A stretch of 64,000 nucleotides of DNA from Salipiger bermudensis HTCC2601. Its GTDB lineage: Bacteria > Pseudomonadota > Alphaproteobacteria > Rhodobacterales > Rhodobacteraceae. Where the stretch lies: positions 268,644-332,643 of the forward strand of contig NZ_DS022276.1 of NCBI RefSeq assembly GCF_000153725.1, in the 5' to 3' direction. Position numbers and translations under genes: made by a program. Under the pieces are notes generated by a model that did not search any database, was not told where the DNA came from, and saw only the letters and a list, made by a program, of their open reading frames with translations. Positions 27,498-36,416 of this stretch are shown here, piece by piece (the stretch's first letter is position 1; every line of letters starts with the position of its first letter).

Positions 27498-28058
27498 TCA
27501 GATCTCGATGCCCTGGACCTGGCCCGCAAGCCGCTCCAGCGCGTCGGTGACCTCGTCGTCAAACGGTCTGAGTTCCAGTACCCGCGTGTAGGCGTCATAT
27601 GCAAGCGACTCGTTTCCAAGCTGCTCGTGGATCGCGGCAACGCCGCGCAAAGCACCGAAATGCTGAGGGTTCTCCGCAAGCGCATGCTCGAGCGCATCCA
27701 TCGCAGGGCCGAACATCTCGGCCTGGTAGTAGGCCAGCGCAAGCGCGTGCCAGCCTTCGGCGAATTGCGGGGCATGATCGGTGAGCGCGGTCAGGTGCTC
27801 GATGGCGGATGCGGTCTCGTTGACCTCGAGCGCGTCGCGCCCGCGCTTCAGGAGCAGGTCCATCGCCGCCGAGCCGGATTTCGACCACTCGAGATAGATC
27901 GCCTTCTCGATGCGGTCAGCCTCGGCGGCATTTTCCGCCGCGCCAAGCTCTTCCAGCAGATCTCCCGATGCCGCCTGCGCGAGTGCCGCGACGGGTAGGG
28001 AAAACATGACTGTGACGGAAAGTGCCGCCACGATACGTTTGCTCTTGCGTAGGCCCAT
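27498..28058 (-). CDS. Exported TPR-repeat protein
   Basis: This is a protein of about 186 residues with a Sec signal (RKSKRIVAALSVTVMFSLP, then AALAQA) and three to four TPR-like helix pairs (GWHALALAYYQAEMFGPAMD, FGALRGVAAIHEQLGNESLA, YTRVLELRPFDDEV). It is probably a periplasmic scaffold; its partner is unknown. ATG 28058 fits the GGAA ribosome site better than the ATG two codons upstream. It ends 30 bp upstream of the helicase start on the same strand. Confidence 0.82.
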   Translation of the reverse strand: MGLRKSKRIVAALSVTVMFSLPVAALAQAASGDLLEELGAAENAAEADRIEKAIYLEWSKSGSAAMDLLLKRGRDALEVNETASAIEHLTALTDHAPQFAEGWHALALAYYQAEMFGPAMDALEHALAENPQHFGALRGVAAIHEQLGNESLAYDAYTRVLELRPFDDEVTDALERLAGQVQGIEI

Positions 28059-28130
28059 GCTCATAGATTCCGAGTGTAACCCGAAGATGCTGGATTGCCA
28101 GCACAGGTTTTCGTGAAGGAAGGGATCAGA

Positions 28131-28421
28131 ATGAGCGAAGTCATCACCGCAGCGGTCGACGCGCTGAACAAGAAGCTGGACGGCGAGGGATTCGACGGCA
28201 CCGCCAAGTTCGTCATCGAGGACGAAGGCAGCATCATCATCGACGAGGCCGGGGTCCGGGCCGGGGACGACGACGCCGATGTGACGCTCTCCGCCGATAC
28301 CGAGACCTTCCAGCAAATTCTCGAGGGCGACCTCAACCCGACCACGGCCTTCATGTCGGGCAAGCTCGCAATCGACGGGGACATGGGCGCTGCGATGCGC
28401 CTCGGAGGAGTTCTGTCCTGA
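28131..28421 (+). CDS. SCP2 sterol-binding domain protein
   Basis: This 96-residue single-domain protein of the SCP2 superfamily has a hydrophobic lipid or acyl-CoA binding pocket. The family pattern is seen in AKFVIEDEGSIIIDEAG, then DVTLSADTETFQQILEGDLNPTTAFMSGKLAIDGDMG in parts. The ATG at 28131 follows AAGGAAGGG. One base separates its stop from the next gene, a lysophospholipase-like hydrolase, so the two form a probable lipid-related pair. Confidence 0.92.
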   Translation: MSEVITAAVDALNKKLDGEGFDGTAKFVIEDEGSIIIDEAGVRAGDDDADVTLSADTETFQQILEGDLNPTTAFMSGKLAIDGDMGAAMRLGGVLS

Positions 28422-28422
28422 C

Positions 28423-29394
28423 ATGATGCTCGACGCGCCCTTTCATGCCGAACTGGCCGAGGGTCCCGCAGGGGCCCGCGCCTATTGGCAGAAGACCGAA
28501 GACGACCTGCGCATCCGGCTGGCCCATTACCCGGGCCCCGAGGCGGCGCGGGGCACCGTGCTGCTGTTCCCCGGCCGCACGGAATATGTCGAGAAATACG
28601 GGCGCGTCGCCAGCGAGTTCGCCGATCTGGGCTACCACACGCTGACCATCGACTGGCGCGGACAGGGGCTTGCCGACCGCATGCACCGCGACCCCCGCGC
28701 CGGTCACGTCAACCTGTTCCAGGATTACCAGTTCGACGTCACCGCCATGCTCGAGGCCGCAGAAGAGCTGGGCCTGCCCCGGCCCTTCTACCTCTTGGGG
28801 CATTCCATGGGCGGCTGCATCGGTCTGCGCGCCCTGATCGAGGGGCTGCCGGTCACCGCCGCCGCCTTCACCGGGCCGATGTGGGGCATCCGCATGGCGG
28901 CCGCCCTGCGCCCCGCCGCCTGGGCGCTGGGATGGGGCAGCAGCCAGATGGGTATCGGCCATGTCTATGCGCCCTCCACCGGGCCCGAGAGCTACGTCGC
29001 CACGGTGGCGTTCGAGAACAACCTGCTGACACGCGACCGCGACGGCTGGAATTACATGCAGCGCCAGGTGCACGACATGCCCGAACTGCAGCTCGGCGGT
29101 CCGTCGCTGCGCTGGCTGCATCAGGCGCTCAACGAATGCCTGACCCTGGCCCGCCTACCCGCGCCGAAGATGCCCGCCATCGCCTTTGTCGGCAGCGACG
29201 AGCGCATCGTCGATGTGCCGCGCATCGCCGCGCGCATGGCGGCATGGCCCGGCGGCCAGCTCGAGACCATCGCCGGCGGCCGCCACGAGGTGCTGATGGA
29301 AGACGCCGTCACCCGCGGCCGGATCCTCACCCGCATGGTCGATGTCTTCGCCAGCGCGGGCGAGCACGGCAGTTCGGCCAGCCGCTCGGCCTGA
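28423..29394 (+). CDS. Alpha/beta hydrolase, lysophospholipase L2 (PldB)-like
   Basis: This 323-residue alpha/beta-hydrolase-fold protein is of the monoacylglycerol lipase / lysophospholipase type. The nucleophile elbow is LLGHSMGG, the early oxyanion-hole strand is VLLFPGRTEYVEKYGRV, and the late His lies in AGGRHEVLMED. It is expected to deacylate lysolipids. It is tightly linked to the SCP2 gene upstream, which suggests a lipid-handling operon. An ATG one codon downstream (28426) is an equally possible start. Confidence 0.86.
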   Translation: MMLDAPFHAELAEGPAGARAYWQKTEDDLRIRLAHYPGPEAARGTVLLFPGRTEYVEKYGRVASEFADLGYHTLTIDWRGQGLADRMHRDPRAGHVNLFQDYQFDVTAMLEAAEELGLPRPFYLLGHSMGGCIGLRALIEGLPVTAAAFTGPMWGIRMAAALRPAAWALGWGSSQMGIGHVYAPSTGPESYVATVAFENNLLTRDRDGWNYMQRQVHDMPELQLGGPSLRWLHQALNECLTLARLPAPKMPAIAFVGSDERIVDVPRIAARMAAWPGGQLETIAGGRHEVLMEDAVTRGRILTRMVDVFASAGEHGSSASRSA

Positions 29395-29431
29395 TCTGGC
29401 CCGCGGCCTGCGCCGCGCTACCCTCTCGCGC

Positions 29432-30451
29432 ATGACAGAGCCGGTCCTCATCTTCACCGAACGGGGCATCTACTGCCCGGCGGGCGATTTCCACATCGAC
29501 CCGTGGCGCCCGGTGGCGCGCGCCTTGATCACGCATGGTCATTCCGATCACGCCCGCCCCGGTCACGGCGCCTACCTCTCGACCGAGGCCGCCGCCCCGG
29601 TGATCCGGCATCGGCTGGGCGAGATCACCCTCGAGACCATCCGCTTCGACGAGCGCCGCCAGATCGGCCGCGCCACGGTCAGTTTCCATCCCGCCGGCCA
29701 CATTCCCGGCTCGGCGCAGATCCGCGTCGAGGTGGGGGGCGAGGTCTGGGTTGTGTCGGGCGACTACAAGCTCGCCGCGGACGGGCTCTGCGAGACGTTC
29801 GAGCCGGTGCGCTGCCATGCCTTCATCACCGAATGCACCTTCGGCCTGCCGGTCTTCACGTGGCGCCCGCAGCAGGAGATTGCCGCCGAGATCAACGACT
29901 GGTGGGCCCGGACCGCCGCCGAGGGGCGGCACTGCCTTCTTGGCGCGTACTCGCTTGGGAAGGCACAGCGCCTGCTGGCGCTGCTCGACCCCGAGATCGG
30001 CCCGATCCTCACCCATGGCGCGGTGGAAAACACCAACGCGGTGCTGCGCGCGCAGGGCTATGCGCTGCCCGACACCCACCACGTGACGCCCGATCTGGAC
30101 GTGAAGGCGCATCCCGGCGCGCTGGTCATCGCACCGCCCTCGGCGCTCGGCAGCACATGGGCGCGGCGTTTCGGGCGCGCCTCGACGGGCATGGCCTCTG
30201 GCTGGATGCGGATGCGCGGGGTGCGGCGGCGGCGCGGCGCCGACCGGGGCTTCGTGCTCTCCGATCATGCCGACTGGCCCGAGCTGCACGAGGCCATCCG
30301 GCAGACCGGCGCCGAGCGCATCTTCGCCACCCACGGCTATACCGAGATCTTTGCCCGCTGGCTCAACACCCAGGGCTATCAGGCCGAGGTGGTGCCGACC
30401 GAGTTCGGCGGCGAGGACGACGCGGCCGAGGGCACGGAGGATGCCGCATGA
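29432..30451 (+). CDS. Ligase-associated DNA exonuclease (metallo-beta-lactamase / beta-CASP fold)
   Basis: This 339-residue protein belongs to the MBL-fold exonucleases that accompany a bacterial ATP-dependent DNA ligase. The metal-binding HGHSDH is at residues 35-40, with further His in FHPAGHIPGSAQI and VLSDHADW. Its stop overlaps the ligase start (ATGA), so the two are translated together. The family is proposed to process DNA ends before ligation. The gene pair usually belongs to a four-gene set with an Lhr-like helicase and a phosphoesterase, which do not follow here. Confidence 0.88.
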   Translation: MTEPVLIFTERGIYCPAGDFHIDPWRPVARALITHGHSDHARPGHGAYLSTEAAAPVIRHRLGEITLETIRFDERRQIGRATVSFHPAGHIPGSAQIRVEVGGEVWVVSGDYKLAADGLCETFEPVRCHAFITECTFGLPVFTWRPQQEIAAEINDWWARTAAEGRHCLLGAYSLGKAQRLLALLDPEIGPILTHGAVENTNAVLRAQGYALPDTHHVTPDLDVKAHPGALVIAPPSALGSTWARRFGRASTGMASGWMRMRGVRRRRGADRGFVLSDHADWPELHEAIRQTGAERIFATHGYTEIFARWLNTQGYQAEVVPTEFGGEDDAAEGTEDAA

Positions 30452-32040
30452 AGGCCTTTGCCGCGCTGTTCACCGCCGTCGACCAGAGCACCAAGACCAC
30501 GGTCAAGACCGCCGCGCTGGCGGAGTATTTCCGCACCGCGCCCGACGAGGACCGGCTCTGGACCATCGCGCTGTTCTCGGGCCGCCGCCCGAAGCGCGCC
30601 GTCACCACCACGCAGCTGCGCGAATGGGCCGCCGAGCGCGCCGGCCTGCCGCTCTGGCTGCTGGAAGAAAGCTATCCCATCGTCGGCGACCTTGCCGAAA
30701 CCATCGCCCTGCTTTTGCCGCCTGCCACGCGGGAGGCGGATCACAGCCTGGCAAGCTGGCTCGAGGCGCTGGCGGACATGCCCAAGCGCGACCTCGAGGC
30801 GCGCAAGGCCTTCATCCTCGACGCTTGGGACCAGCTCGACGAGACCGGGCGCTTCCTGTTCAACAAGCTGATCACCGGCGGCTTCCGCATCGGTGTAAGC
30901 CGAAAGCTGATGACCCGCGCGCTGGCGCAGGCCACCGGGCAGGACGAGGCGGCGCTGGCGCTGCGGCTGATGGGCGACTGGACGCCGCAGAGCACCAGCT
31001 GGCACGCGCTGGTCGAATCCCCCGACCCGGAGGAGAATGAAAGCCGCCCCTACCCGTTCTACCTCGCCTACCAACTCGACGACGGGCCCGAGAGCCTCGG
31101 CCCGACGGAGGACTGGCTGGCGGAATGGAAATGGGACGGCATCCGCGGGCAGCTCATCCTGCGCGGCGGATCGCACCACGTCTGGTCGCGCGGCGAGGAG
31201 CTGATGACCGACCGCTTCCCCGAGCTTGCCCGGGCGGCGGATTTCATCGCGCCGGGCCACGTGTTCGACGGCGAGATCGTGGCGTGGGACGGCACCCAGC
31301 CCCTGCCCTTCAACACGTTGCAACAGCGCATCGGGCGCAAGACGGTGCCAAAGAAGCTGCTCAAGGAGGCCCCGGTCATCCTGCTGGCCTACGACCTGCT
31401 CGAAGCGGACGGGCAGGATCTGCGCGACACGCCCTTGGCCCAGCGCCGCGCCCGGCTCGACGCGCTGCTCTCGGACCTGCCGCCAGATGCGCCGATCCGC
31501 CCCTCGCCGCGCCTTGGCTTCGACACATGGGAAGGGCTGGCCGAGACCCGCGCCACCGCCCGCGAGCGCCGCGCCGAGGGGCTGATGCTGAAGCGGCTCG
31601 GCGCGCCCTACCTTGCGGGGCGCAAGAAGGGCGACTGGTGGAAGTGGAAGCTCGACCCGCTCAGCGTCGACGCGGTGATGATCTACGCCCAGCAGGGCCA
31701 CGGGCGGCGCGCCAACCTGTTCACCGATTTCACCTTCGCGGCATGGAACGGCAACGACCTGGTGCCCTTCACCAAGGCCTATTCCGGCCTGACGGATGCG
31801 GAGTTCAACAAGATCACCGCCTGGGTGCGCCGCAACACTCTGCAGCGCTTTGGCCCGGTGCGGCAGGTCAAGCCCGAGCTGGTCTTCGAGATCGCCTTCG
31901 AGGGCATCCAGCCGAGCCCGCGCCACAAGTCGGGCCTTGCCCTGCGGTTTCCACGCATGGCGCGCTGGCGCCACGACAAGCCGGTGCAGGAGGCCAACAC
32001 GCTGGCCGACCTGCAGGCGCTTCTGGCGGCCTACGGGTAA
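30448..32040 (+). CDS. ATP-dependent DNA ligase (LigC/LigB-like, exonuclease-associated)
   Basis: This 530-residue ATP-dependent ligase seals DNA nicks. An N-terminal DNA-binding domain (about 1-200) precedes the adenylation domain with the AMP-accepting Lys228 in EWKWDGIRG (KxDG motif). Further motifs are FDGEIVAWDG, EGLMLKRLG and WWKWKLDP. A C-terminal OB-fold follows. The ATG at 30448 overlaps the stop of the exonuclease gene by four bases. It is an accessory repair enzyme; the essential replicative ligase in these bacteria is NAD-dependent LigA. Confidence 0.92.
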   Translation: MKAFAALFTAVDQSTKTTVKTAALAEYFRTAPDEDRLWTIALFSGRRPKRAVTTTQLREWAAERAGLPLWLLEESYPIVGDLAETIALLLPPATREADHSLASWLEALADMPKRDLEARKAFILDAWDQLDETGRFLFNKLITGGFRIGVSRKLMTRALAQATGQDEAALALRLMGDWTPQSTSWHALVESPDPEENESRPYPFYLAYQLDDGPESLGPTEDWLAEWKWDGIRGQLILRGGSHHVWSRGEELMTDRFPELARAADFIAPGHVFDGEIVAWDGTQPLPFNTLQQRIGRKTVPKKLLKEAPVILLAYDLLEADGQDLRDTPLAQRRARLDALLSDLPPDAPIRPSPRLGFDTWEGLAETRATARERRAEGLMLKRLGAPYLAGRKKGDWWKWKLDPLSVDAVMIYAQQGHGRRANLFTDFTFAAWNGNDLVPFTKAYSGLTDAEFNKITAWVRRNTLQRFGPVRQVKPELVFEIAFEGIQPSPRHKSGLALRFPRMARWRHDKPVQEANTLADLQALLAAYG

Positions 32041-32128
32041 GCCGAGCCAGAACCGCCCCAGACCGTGCGGAATGGCCGCGAACCTCCCACGGCCATCCCC
32101 CGTTGCACCGGTTTGAGGGCCTGCGCCC

Positions 32129-33121
32129 TCAGCCGCAGGAGGCCTCCAGCCCGACCATGCCGTTGCCGACGCCGGTCACGGTGACCGTGCAGGCGCCTTC
32201 GCCGGTCTCGACCTCGACGCTCTCTCCTGCGTTGACCAATTGGGTCTGCACACCGTTGACCGCGATGCGCGCTGCCGAGCCGTCATCCGCGAGGCCCGAG
32301 ACGAAGACCCGCAGCTTACCGTCGGCAAGCGACGCCACCTCGCCGGCGCGATGGCCATCCTCGGGGGCCTCGGCCGGTGCAGCCGCGGCCTCGCTTTCAC
32401 CGCCCTCTTCAGAGCCGCCCGATGCCGCCACGCCGCAGTCCGAGCCCAGCGTCGCCTTGCCGTCGTCCAGCCCCATCACCGCCACGGTGCAGGCCCCGTC
32501 GCCCAGAGCGACCCGCGTGGTCCCGCCGGAGCCCAGCGCCGTCGCCTCGCCATTGACCATCAGCCGCACCGAGCCGCCCGCCGGGTCCACCCGCGAAACG
32601 AAGGCCCGCACCTGTCCGTCGGCGAACTGCGCCGTCTCGCCCACGCCGAGAGGATCGGTCACGGTCATACCCTCGGCGCTGGCACCCTCACCGCCTCCGG
32701 CAGCCCGTGCGGCGACCGCCGCCGCGGCCATCTGCGCCGCCTCCTGCATGCCGCCCGACAGCTCCGAGAGCGCGCCCTGCACTGCCTCGGCCTGAGTTCT
32801 TGTGCGCGCCGACAGGTCCTCGAGCCGGGTCTGCATCTCGGATTTCATCGCATCGAGCCGCTCACCCAGCGCTGCGGTGATATCCTCGCCGCCATCGTCC
32901 TCGGACATCGCCGCCTCGAGCGCCGCGATGCGCTCGGACAGCCCGTCGAGGGCTGCCTGCTGGCTCGAGGCTGCCTGGCTCGCGGCCTCCTGTGCCGGCC
33001 CCATGGCACGGCCCACAGCATCGGTGATCTTGCTGCCGTTGATGGCGCTGCCGGCGGCGACGCCACCGAGAAAGCCGAGCACGATCCCCACCGCGCCGTA
33101 AATGATTGGTTTCTGTGACAT
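32129..33121 (-). CDS. Membrane-anchored coiled-coil protein with duplicated C-terminal domain
   Basis: This is a 330-residue protein I do not recognise. Residues about 4-26 are a transmembrane or signal-anchor segment (YGAVGIVLGFLGGVAAG). Residues about 35-150 are Ala/Glu/Gln-rich with heptad character, including LSERIAALEAAM and TRLEDLSARTRTQAEAV, so probably coiled coil. Residues 160-229 and 259-330 are two copies of one beta-rich domain. Each copy has an FADGQVRAFVS or LADGKLRVFVS strand, a VNG turn, a GDGACTVAV or GEGACTVTV segment and a final Cys, so each may hold a disulfide. The copies are joined by an acidic linker. It is likely periplasmic. The ATG at 33121 follows GGGAGGG. Confidence 0.72.
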   Translation of the reverse strand: MSQKPIIYGAVGIVLGFLGGVAAGSAINGSKITDAVGRAMGPAQEAASQAASSQQAALDGLSERIAALEAAMSEDDGGEDITAALGERLDAMKSEMQTRLEDLSARTRTQAEAVQGALSELSGGMQEAAQMAAAAVAARAAGGGEGASAEGMTVTDPLGVGETAQFADGQVRAFVSRVDPAGGSVRLMVNGEATALGSGGTTRVALGDGACTVAVMGLDDGKATLGSDCGVAASGGSEEGGESEAAAAPAEAPEDGHRAGEVASLADGKLRVFVSGLADDGSAARIAVNGVQTQLVNAGESVEVETGEGACTVTVTGVGNGMVGLEASCG

Positions 33122-33579
33122 ACGTAAATTCCCTCCCATGCTCTGAAATGCAGGTTCGCCCCCTCCAAGGCGCACCCGTCTTCGACCTTAGACCAATACA
33201 GGCCGCAATCTACGGATTTCCGACCGCCGGTGGCGATACATAAGTCGCAATGTCTTCAAGAATTGCGAACGGCGGGCCTCGAACCGTCCGCTGTGCCGCC
33301 CGAGGCGAGACACCCAGCCAGGCAGCACGCTACGCCAGGGCCCGCTGCGCCGATCCCGCCTCCGACCTCAGCCGCTTCAGAATGTCCGCAGGGGCACCGT
33401 CCACACCGGGGGCGCCTCGGATCACCGGCAGCCTCGTTGGCCGAGTGACCGACGGGCTCGCGCTCCACTCCGGTCGCCGCGGCCGGATCTGATCCCCCCG
33501 GCACGCTTTCCCGCCGGCGACCATTGCCATCGCCCCACCCGCGCCCCTATGTCAGAGGGAAACTTCTGATGAGGACTCC
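33122..33579. other. Non-coding region between coiled-coil gene and pepF
   Basis: This is 458 bp of divergent spacer. Short open frames exist on both strands but none has a ribosome site or recognisable protein character. No repeats or terminators stand out. Confidence 0.4.
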
Positions 33580-35406
33580 ATGACGAACGCCATTTCCCAT
33601 CCCCGCCCCGTCTTCGACGCCAACGCTTCCGGGGGCCGCGACCTCGGCAAGCTGCCGGAATGGGACCTGAGCGATCTCTACGAAGGGCAGGACGCGCCCG
33701 AGCTGAAGCGCGATCTCGACTGGCTGGAAGATGCCTGCGCCCGCTTCGCGCAGGATTTCGAAGGCAAGATCGCCGGCCTCGATGCCGCGGGCTTCCTCGA
33801 GATGGTCCAGCGCCACGAGAAGATCGAGGCCGTTGGCGGCCGGCTGATGTCCTTCGCCGGGCTGCGCTACTACCAGAACACCATGGACAGCGAGCGCGCC
33901 AAGTTCCTCTCCGACCTGCAGGAGAAGGTGACGATCTACACCACGCCGCTGGTGTTCTTCTCGCTCGAGCTCAACACCGTCGAGGATGACGCCTATAGCG
34001 CGCTCTTCGAGGCCAATGACGAGCTTGCGCGCTACAAGCCCGCCTTCGACCGCATCCGCGCCATGAAGCCCTACCAGCTCTCCGACGAGCTCGAGCGCTT
34101 CCTGCACGACATGGGCGTGGTGGGCGACGCGTGGATGAAGCTCTTTGACGAGACCATCGCGGGGCTGACCTTCACCATCGACGGCGAAGAGATGTCGATC
34201 GAGGCGGCGCTCAACTTCCTCACCGAGCAGGACCGCTCCAAGCGCGAGGCCGCCGCCCGCGAACTGGCCCGCGTCTTCGGCGAGAACATCCGCACCTTCG
34301 CCCGCGTGCACAATACGCAGGCCAAGGAGAAGGAGGTCATGGACCGCTGGCGCGGCATGCCTTCGGCGCAGATGGGCCGCCACCTGAGCAACGATGTCGA
34401 GCCCGAGGTGGTCGAGGCGCTGCGTGACGCGGTGGTCGCCGCCTATCCGCGCCTGTCGCACCGCTACTACGAGCTCAAGCGCAAGTGGCTGGGTCTCGAG
34501 ACCATGCAGGTCTGGGACCGCAATGCGCCGCTGCCGATGGAGAGCACCCGCATCGTCGGCTGGGACGAGGCGCGCGACACCGTCATGCAGGCCTATGCCG
34601 GGTTCGACCCGCGCATGGCCGAGATCGCCGCGCCGTTCTTCGACAAGGGCTGGATCGATGCCGGCGTGAAGCCCGGCAAGGCGCCGGGCGCCTTCGCCCA
34701 CCCCACGGTGACGGATGTGCACCCCTACGTGATGCTGAATTACCTCGGCAAACCGCGCGACGTGATGACGCTGGCGCACGAGCTCGGCCACGGCGTGCAC
34801 CAGGTGCTGGCCGCGGGCCAGGGCGAGATGCTGGCCTCGACCCCGCTGACGCTGGCCGAGACCGCCTCGGTCTTCGGCGAGATGCTGACCTTCCGCGCCA
34901 TGCTCGACAAGGCCACCGACCCGAAAGAGCGCAAGGTGCTGCTCGCCGGCAAAGTCGAGGACATGATCAACACCGTGGTGCGGCAGATCGCGTTCTACGA
35001 TTTCGAGTGCAAGCTGCACGAAGCACGCCGCGGTGGCGAGCTGACACCGGACGACATCAACGCGCTGTGGATGTCGGTGCAGGCCGAGAGCCTCGGGCCG
35101 TGCTTCGAGTTCATGGAAGGCTACGAGAGCTTCTGGGCCTATATCCCCCACTTCGTGCATTCGCCCTTCTACGTCTACGCCTATGCCTTCGGCGACGGGC
35201 TGGTGAACGCGCTCTACGCGGTCTACCAGGAGGATCCCGCGGGCTTCGAAGACAAGTATTTCGACATGCTCAAGGCGGGCGGCTCGAAGCACCACAAGGC
35301 GCTGCTGGCGCCCTTCGGCCTCGACGCGTCGGATCCCAGGTTCTGGGACAAGGGCCTGTCGATGATCGAGGGGTTCATCGACGAGCTGGAGGCGATGGAG
35401 GGCTGA
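33580..35406 (+). CDS. pepF: M3-family oligoendopeptidase F
   Basis: This is a 608-residue cytosolic zinc metallopeptidase that cuts short peptides. The zinc motif HELGH is at residues 400-404, and the third ligand Glu is in SVFGEML about 25 residues later. The PepF-specific C-terminal histidine/tyrosine region, FVHSPFYVYAYAFGDGLVNA, is intact. It fits the pepF/M3 clan in length and order. The ATG at 33580 is preceded by GATGAGGAC. Confidence 0.94.
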   Translation: MTNAISHPRPVFDANASGGRDLGKLPEWDLSDLYEGQDAPELKRDLDWLEDACARFAQDFEGKIAGLDAAGFLEMVQRHEKIEAVGGRLMSFAGLRYYQNTMDSERAKFLSDLQEKVTIYTTPLVFFSLELNTVEDDAYSALFEANDELARYKPAFDRIRAMKPYQLSDELERFLHDMGVVGDAWMKLFDETIAGLTFTIDGEEMSIEAALNFLTEQDRSKREAAARELARVFGENIRTFARVHNTQAKEKEVMDRWRGMPSAQMGRHLSNDVEPEVVEALRDAVVAAYPRLSHRYYELKRKWLGLETMQVWDRNAPLPMESTRIVGWDEARDTVMQAYAGFDPRMAEIAAPFFDKGWIDAGVKPGKAPGAFAHPTVTDVHPYVMLNYLGKPRDVMTLAHELGHGVHQVLAAGQGEMLASTPLTLAETASVFGEMLTFRAMLDKATDPKERKVLLAGKVEDMINTVVRQIAFYDFECKLHEARRGGELTPDDINALWMSVQAESLGPCFEFMEGYESFWAYIPHFVHSPFYVYAYAFGDGLVNALYAVYQEDPAGFEDKYFDMLKAGGSKHHKALLAPFGLDASDPRFWDKGLSMIEGFIDELEAMEG

Positions 35407-35424
35407 ACGCCCGCACGGCCGCCG

Positions 35425-35751
35425 ATGCAAACACCGCAGCCCCGACGCCAGAGACGCTCTCTCAAGGGCCGGACACGCCGCTTCCAGGTGCATGTCCGGC
35501 GCCGCGTGCCACCCGGACTACGGCTGGTGTTGGGGCTGCTGCTGATCATTGGCGGCATCCTCGGCTTCCTTCCGATCCTGGGCTTCTGGATGATCCCGCT
35601 GGGCTTCGCGGTGGCGATGCTAGACCTGGTGCCGCTCTACCGCGCCGGCCTGCGCCGCGCCGGGCTGGACACGCCCACCGACACCGATCAACGTCGGCCA
35701 ACGGATACAGATCCGCCGCCCCAAACCGACTCCGATCATGACCCCCGGTGA
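35425..35751 (+). CDS. Small membrane protein (PGPGW-like)
   Basis: This 108-residue protein has a basic N-terminus, then one or two hydrophobic helices (LRLVLGLLLIIGGILGFLP and FWMIPLGFAVAMLDLVPLY), and a Pro/Asp/Thr-rich polar tail. The GFLPILGFWMIPLG segment resembles small PGPGW-type membrane proteins of unknown role. It lies 18 bp after pepF. No clear ribosome site is visible, so translation may depend on coupling to pepF. Confidence 0.65.
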   Translation: MQTPQPRRQRRSLKGRTRRFQVHVRRRVPPGLRLVLGLLLIIGGILGFLPILGFWMIPLGFAVAMLDLVPLYRAGLRRAGLDTPTDTDQRRPTDTDPPPQTDSDHDPR

Positions 35752-36039
35752 GTCTCCGGCGGGTCAAGGATGGCCGCAGGCCACCGCGCCTGCGCGGCGC
35801 CACAGGCGTCCTTGAGGCGACGGCGACTCGCCTCATGATCGCGATGGCGCTCTGAGGGCAGACCTGCCCCTCAGACGCCTCTCGGCAGACAACCGGGCGG
35901 CCCCATGCGCGCCACACCGACATGGTCACCGAAACACAGCCACCCGTGCCAACCCGAGCCCGCGGCCCACAGGGCCGGGTGCGAGACGACCTGCGCGGGC
36001 GCCCAGCGCCCGCTCCTTCAGGTCACGCCCACCGCGAGA
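35752..36039. other. Non-coding region after the PGPGW-like gene
   Basis: This is a 288-bp convergent spacer with no supported gene. Short overlapping frames on both strands are compositional shadows. I see no clear terminator. Confidence 0.35.
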
Positions 36040-36309
36040 TCACTTGAGCTGGGAATCCTTCGAGCCGCGCCGGTTGATGCCGCCGCGCGCCCGCTGAGCG
36101 CCGTCGCGCTCCTGCTGGCAATCGATGCAAAGCTTCACCCCCGGCAGCGCCAGCCGGCGCTTCTCGGGAATCTCCTCGCCGCACTCGGCACATTCGCTCA
36201 GGCTCTCGCCCACCGGCGCGCGCCGCGCCCGCATGCGCTCCAGCTCTTCCGAGATCGACGCCTCGATCTGTTCGCTCACCGCCCCGTCGCGGCTCCAGCC
36301 TCCGGCCAT
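36040..36309 (-). CDS. DksA/TraR-family C4 zinc-finger protein (YbiI-like)
   Basis: This 89-residue protein carries the C-terminal DksA/TraR zinc finger: two Cys pairs (CAECGEEIP and LCIDCQQE) about 20 residues apart, ending in GGINRRGSKDSQLK. The N-terminal MAGGWSRDGAVSEQI is close to the E. coli YbiI pattern, which fixes the start at 36309, with a GAGGAG ribosome site seven bases upstream. It lacks the long coiled coil of DksA, so it is unlikely to be the stringent-response factor itself. Confidence 0.9.
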   Translation of the reverse strand: MAGGWSRDGAVSEQIEASISEELERMRARRAPVGESLSECAECGEEIPEKRRLALPGVKLCIDCQQERDGAQRARGGINRRGSKDSQLK

Positions 36310-36416
36310 GGCACTCTCCTCTTTCGACAAAAAAGATAGGCCCGTCCGGGGCCTCTGACCAGACCCGTTGACTTTGCCGGCACCGCTCTATCTTGCCTGC
36401 TCAAAGGAGTGCCCGC

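Noticed and set aside
24142-27591. A 1149-residue open frame antisense to the helicase
   Set aside because: Same reason: no recognisable domains, and the minus strand has intact helicase motifs.
33250-33492. Small open frame before pepF
   Set aside because: No ribosome site, no homology-like features, and composition typical of random GC-rich sequence.
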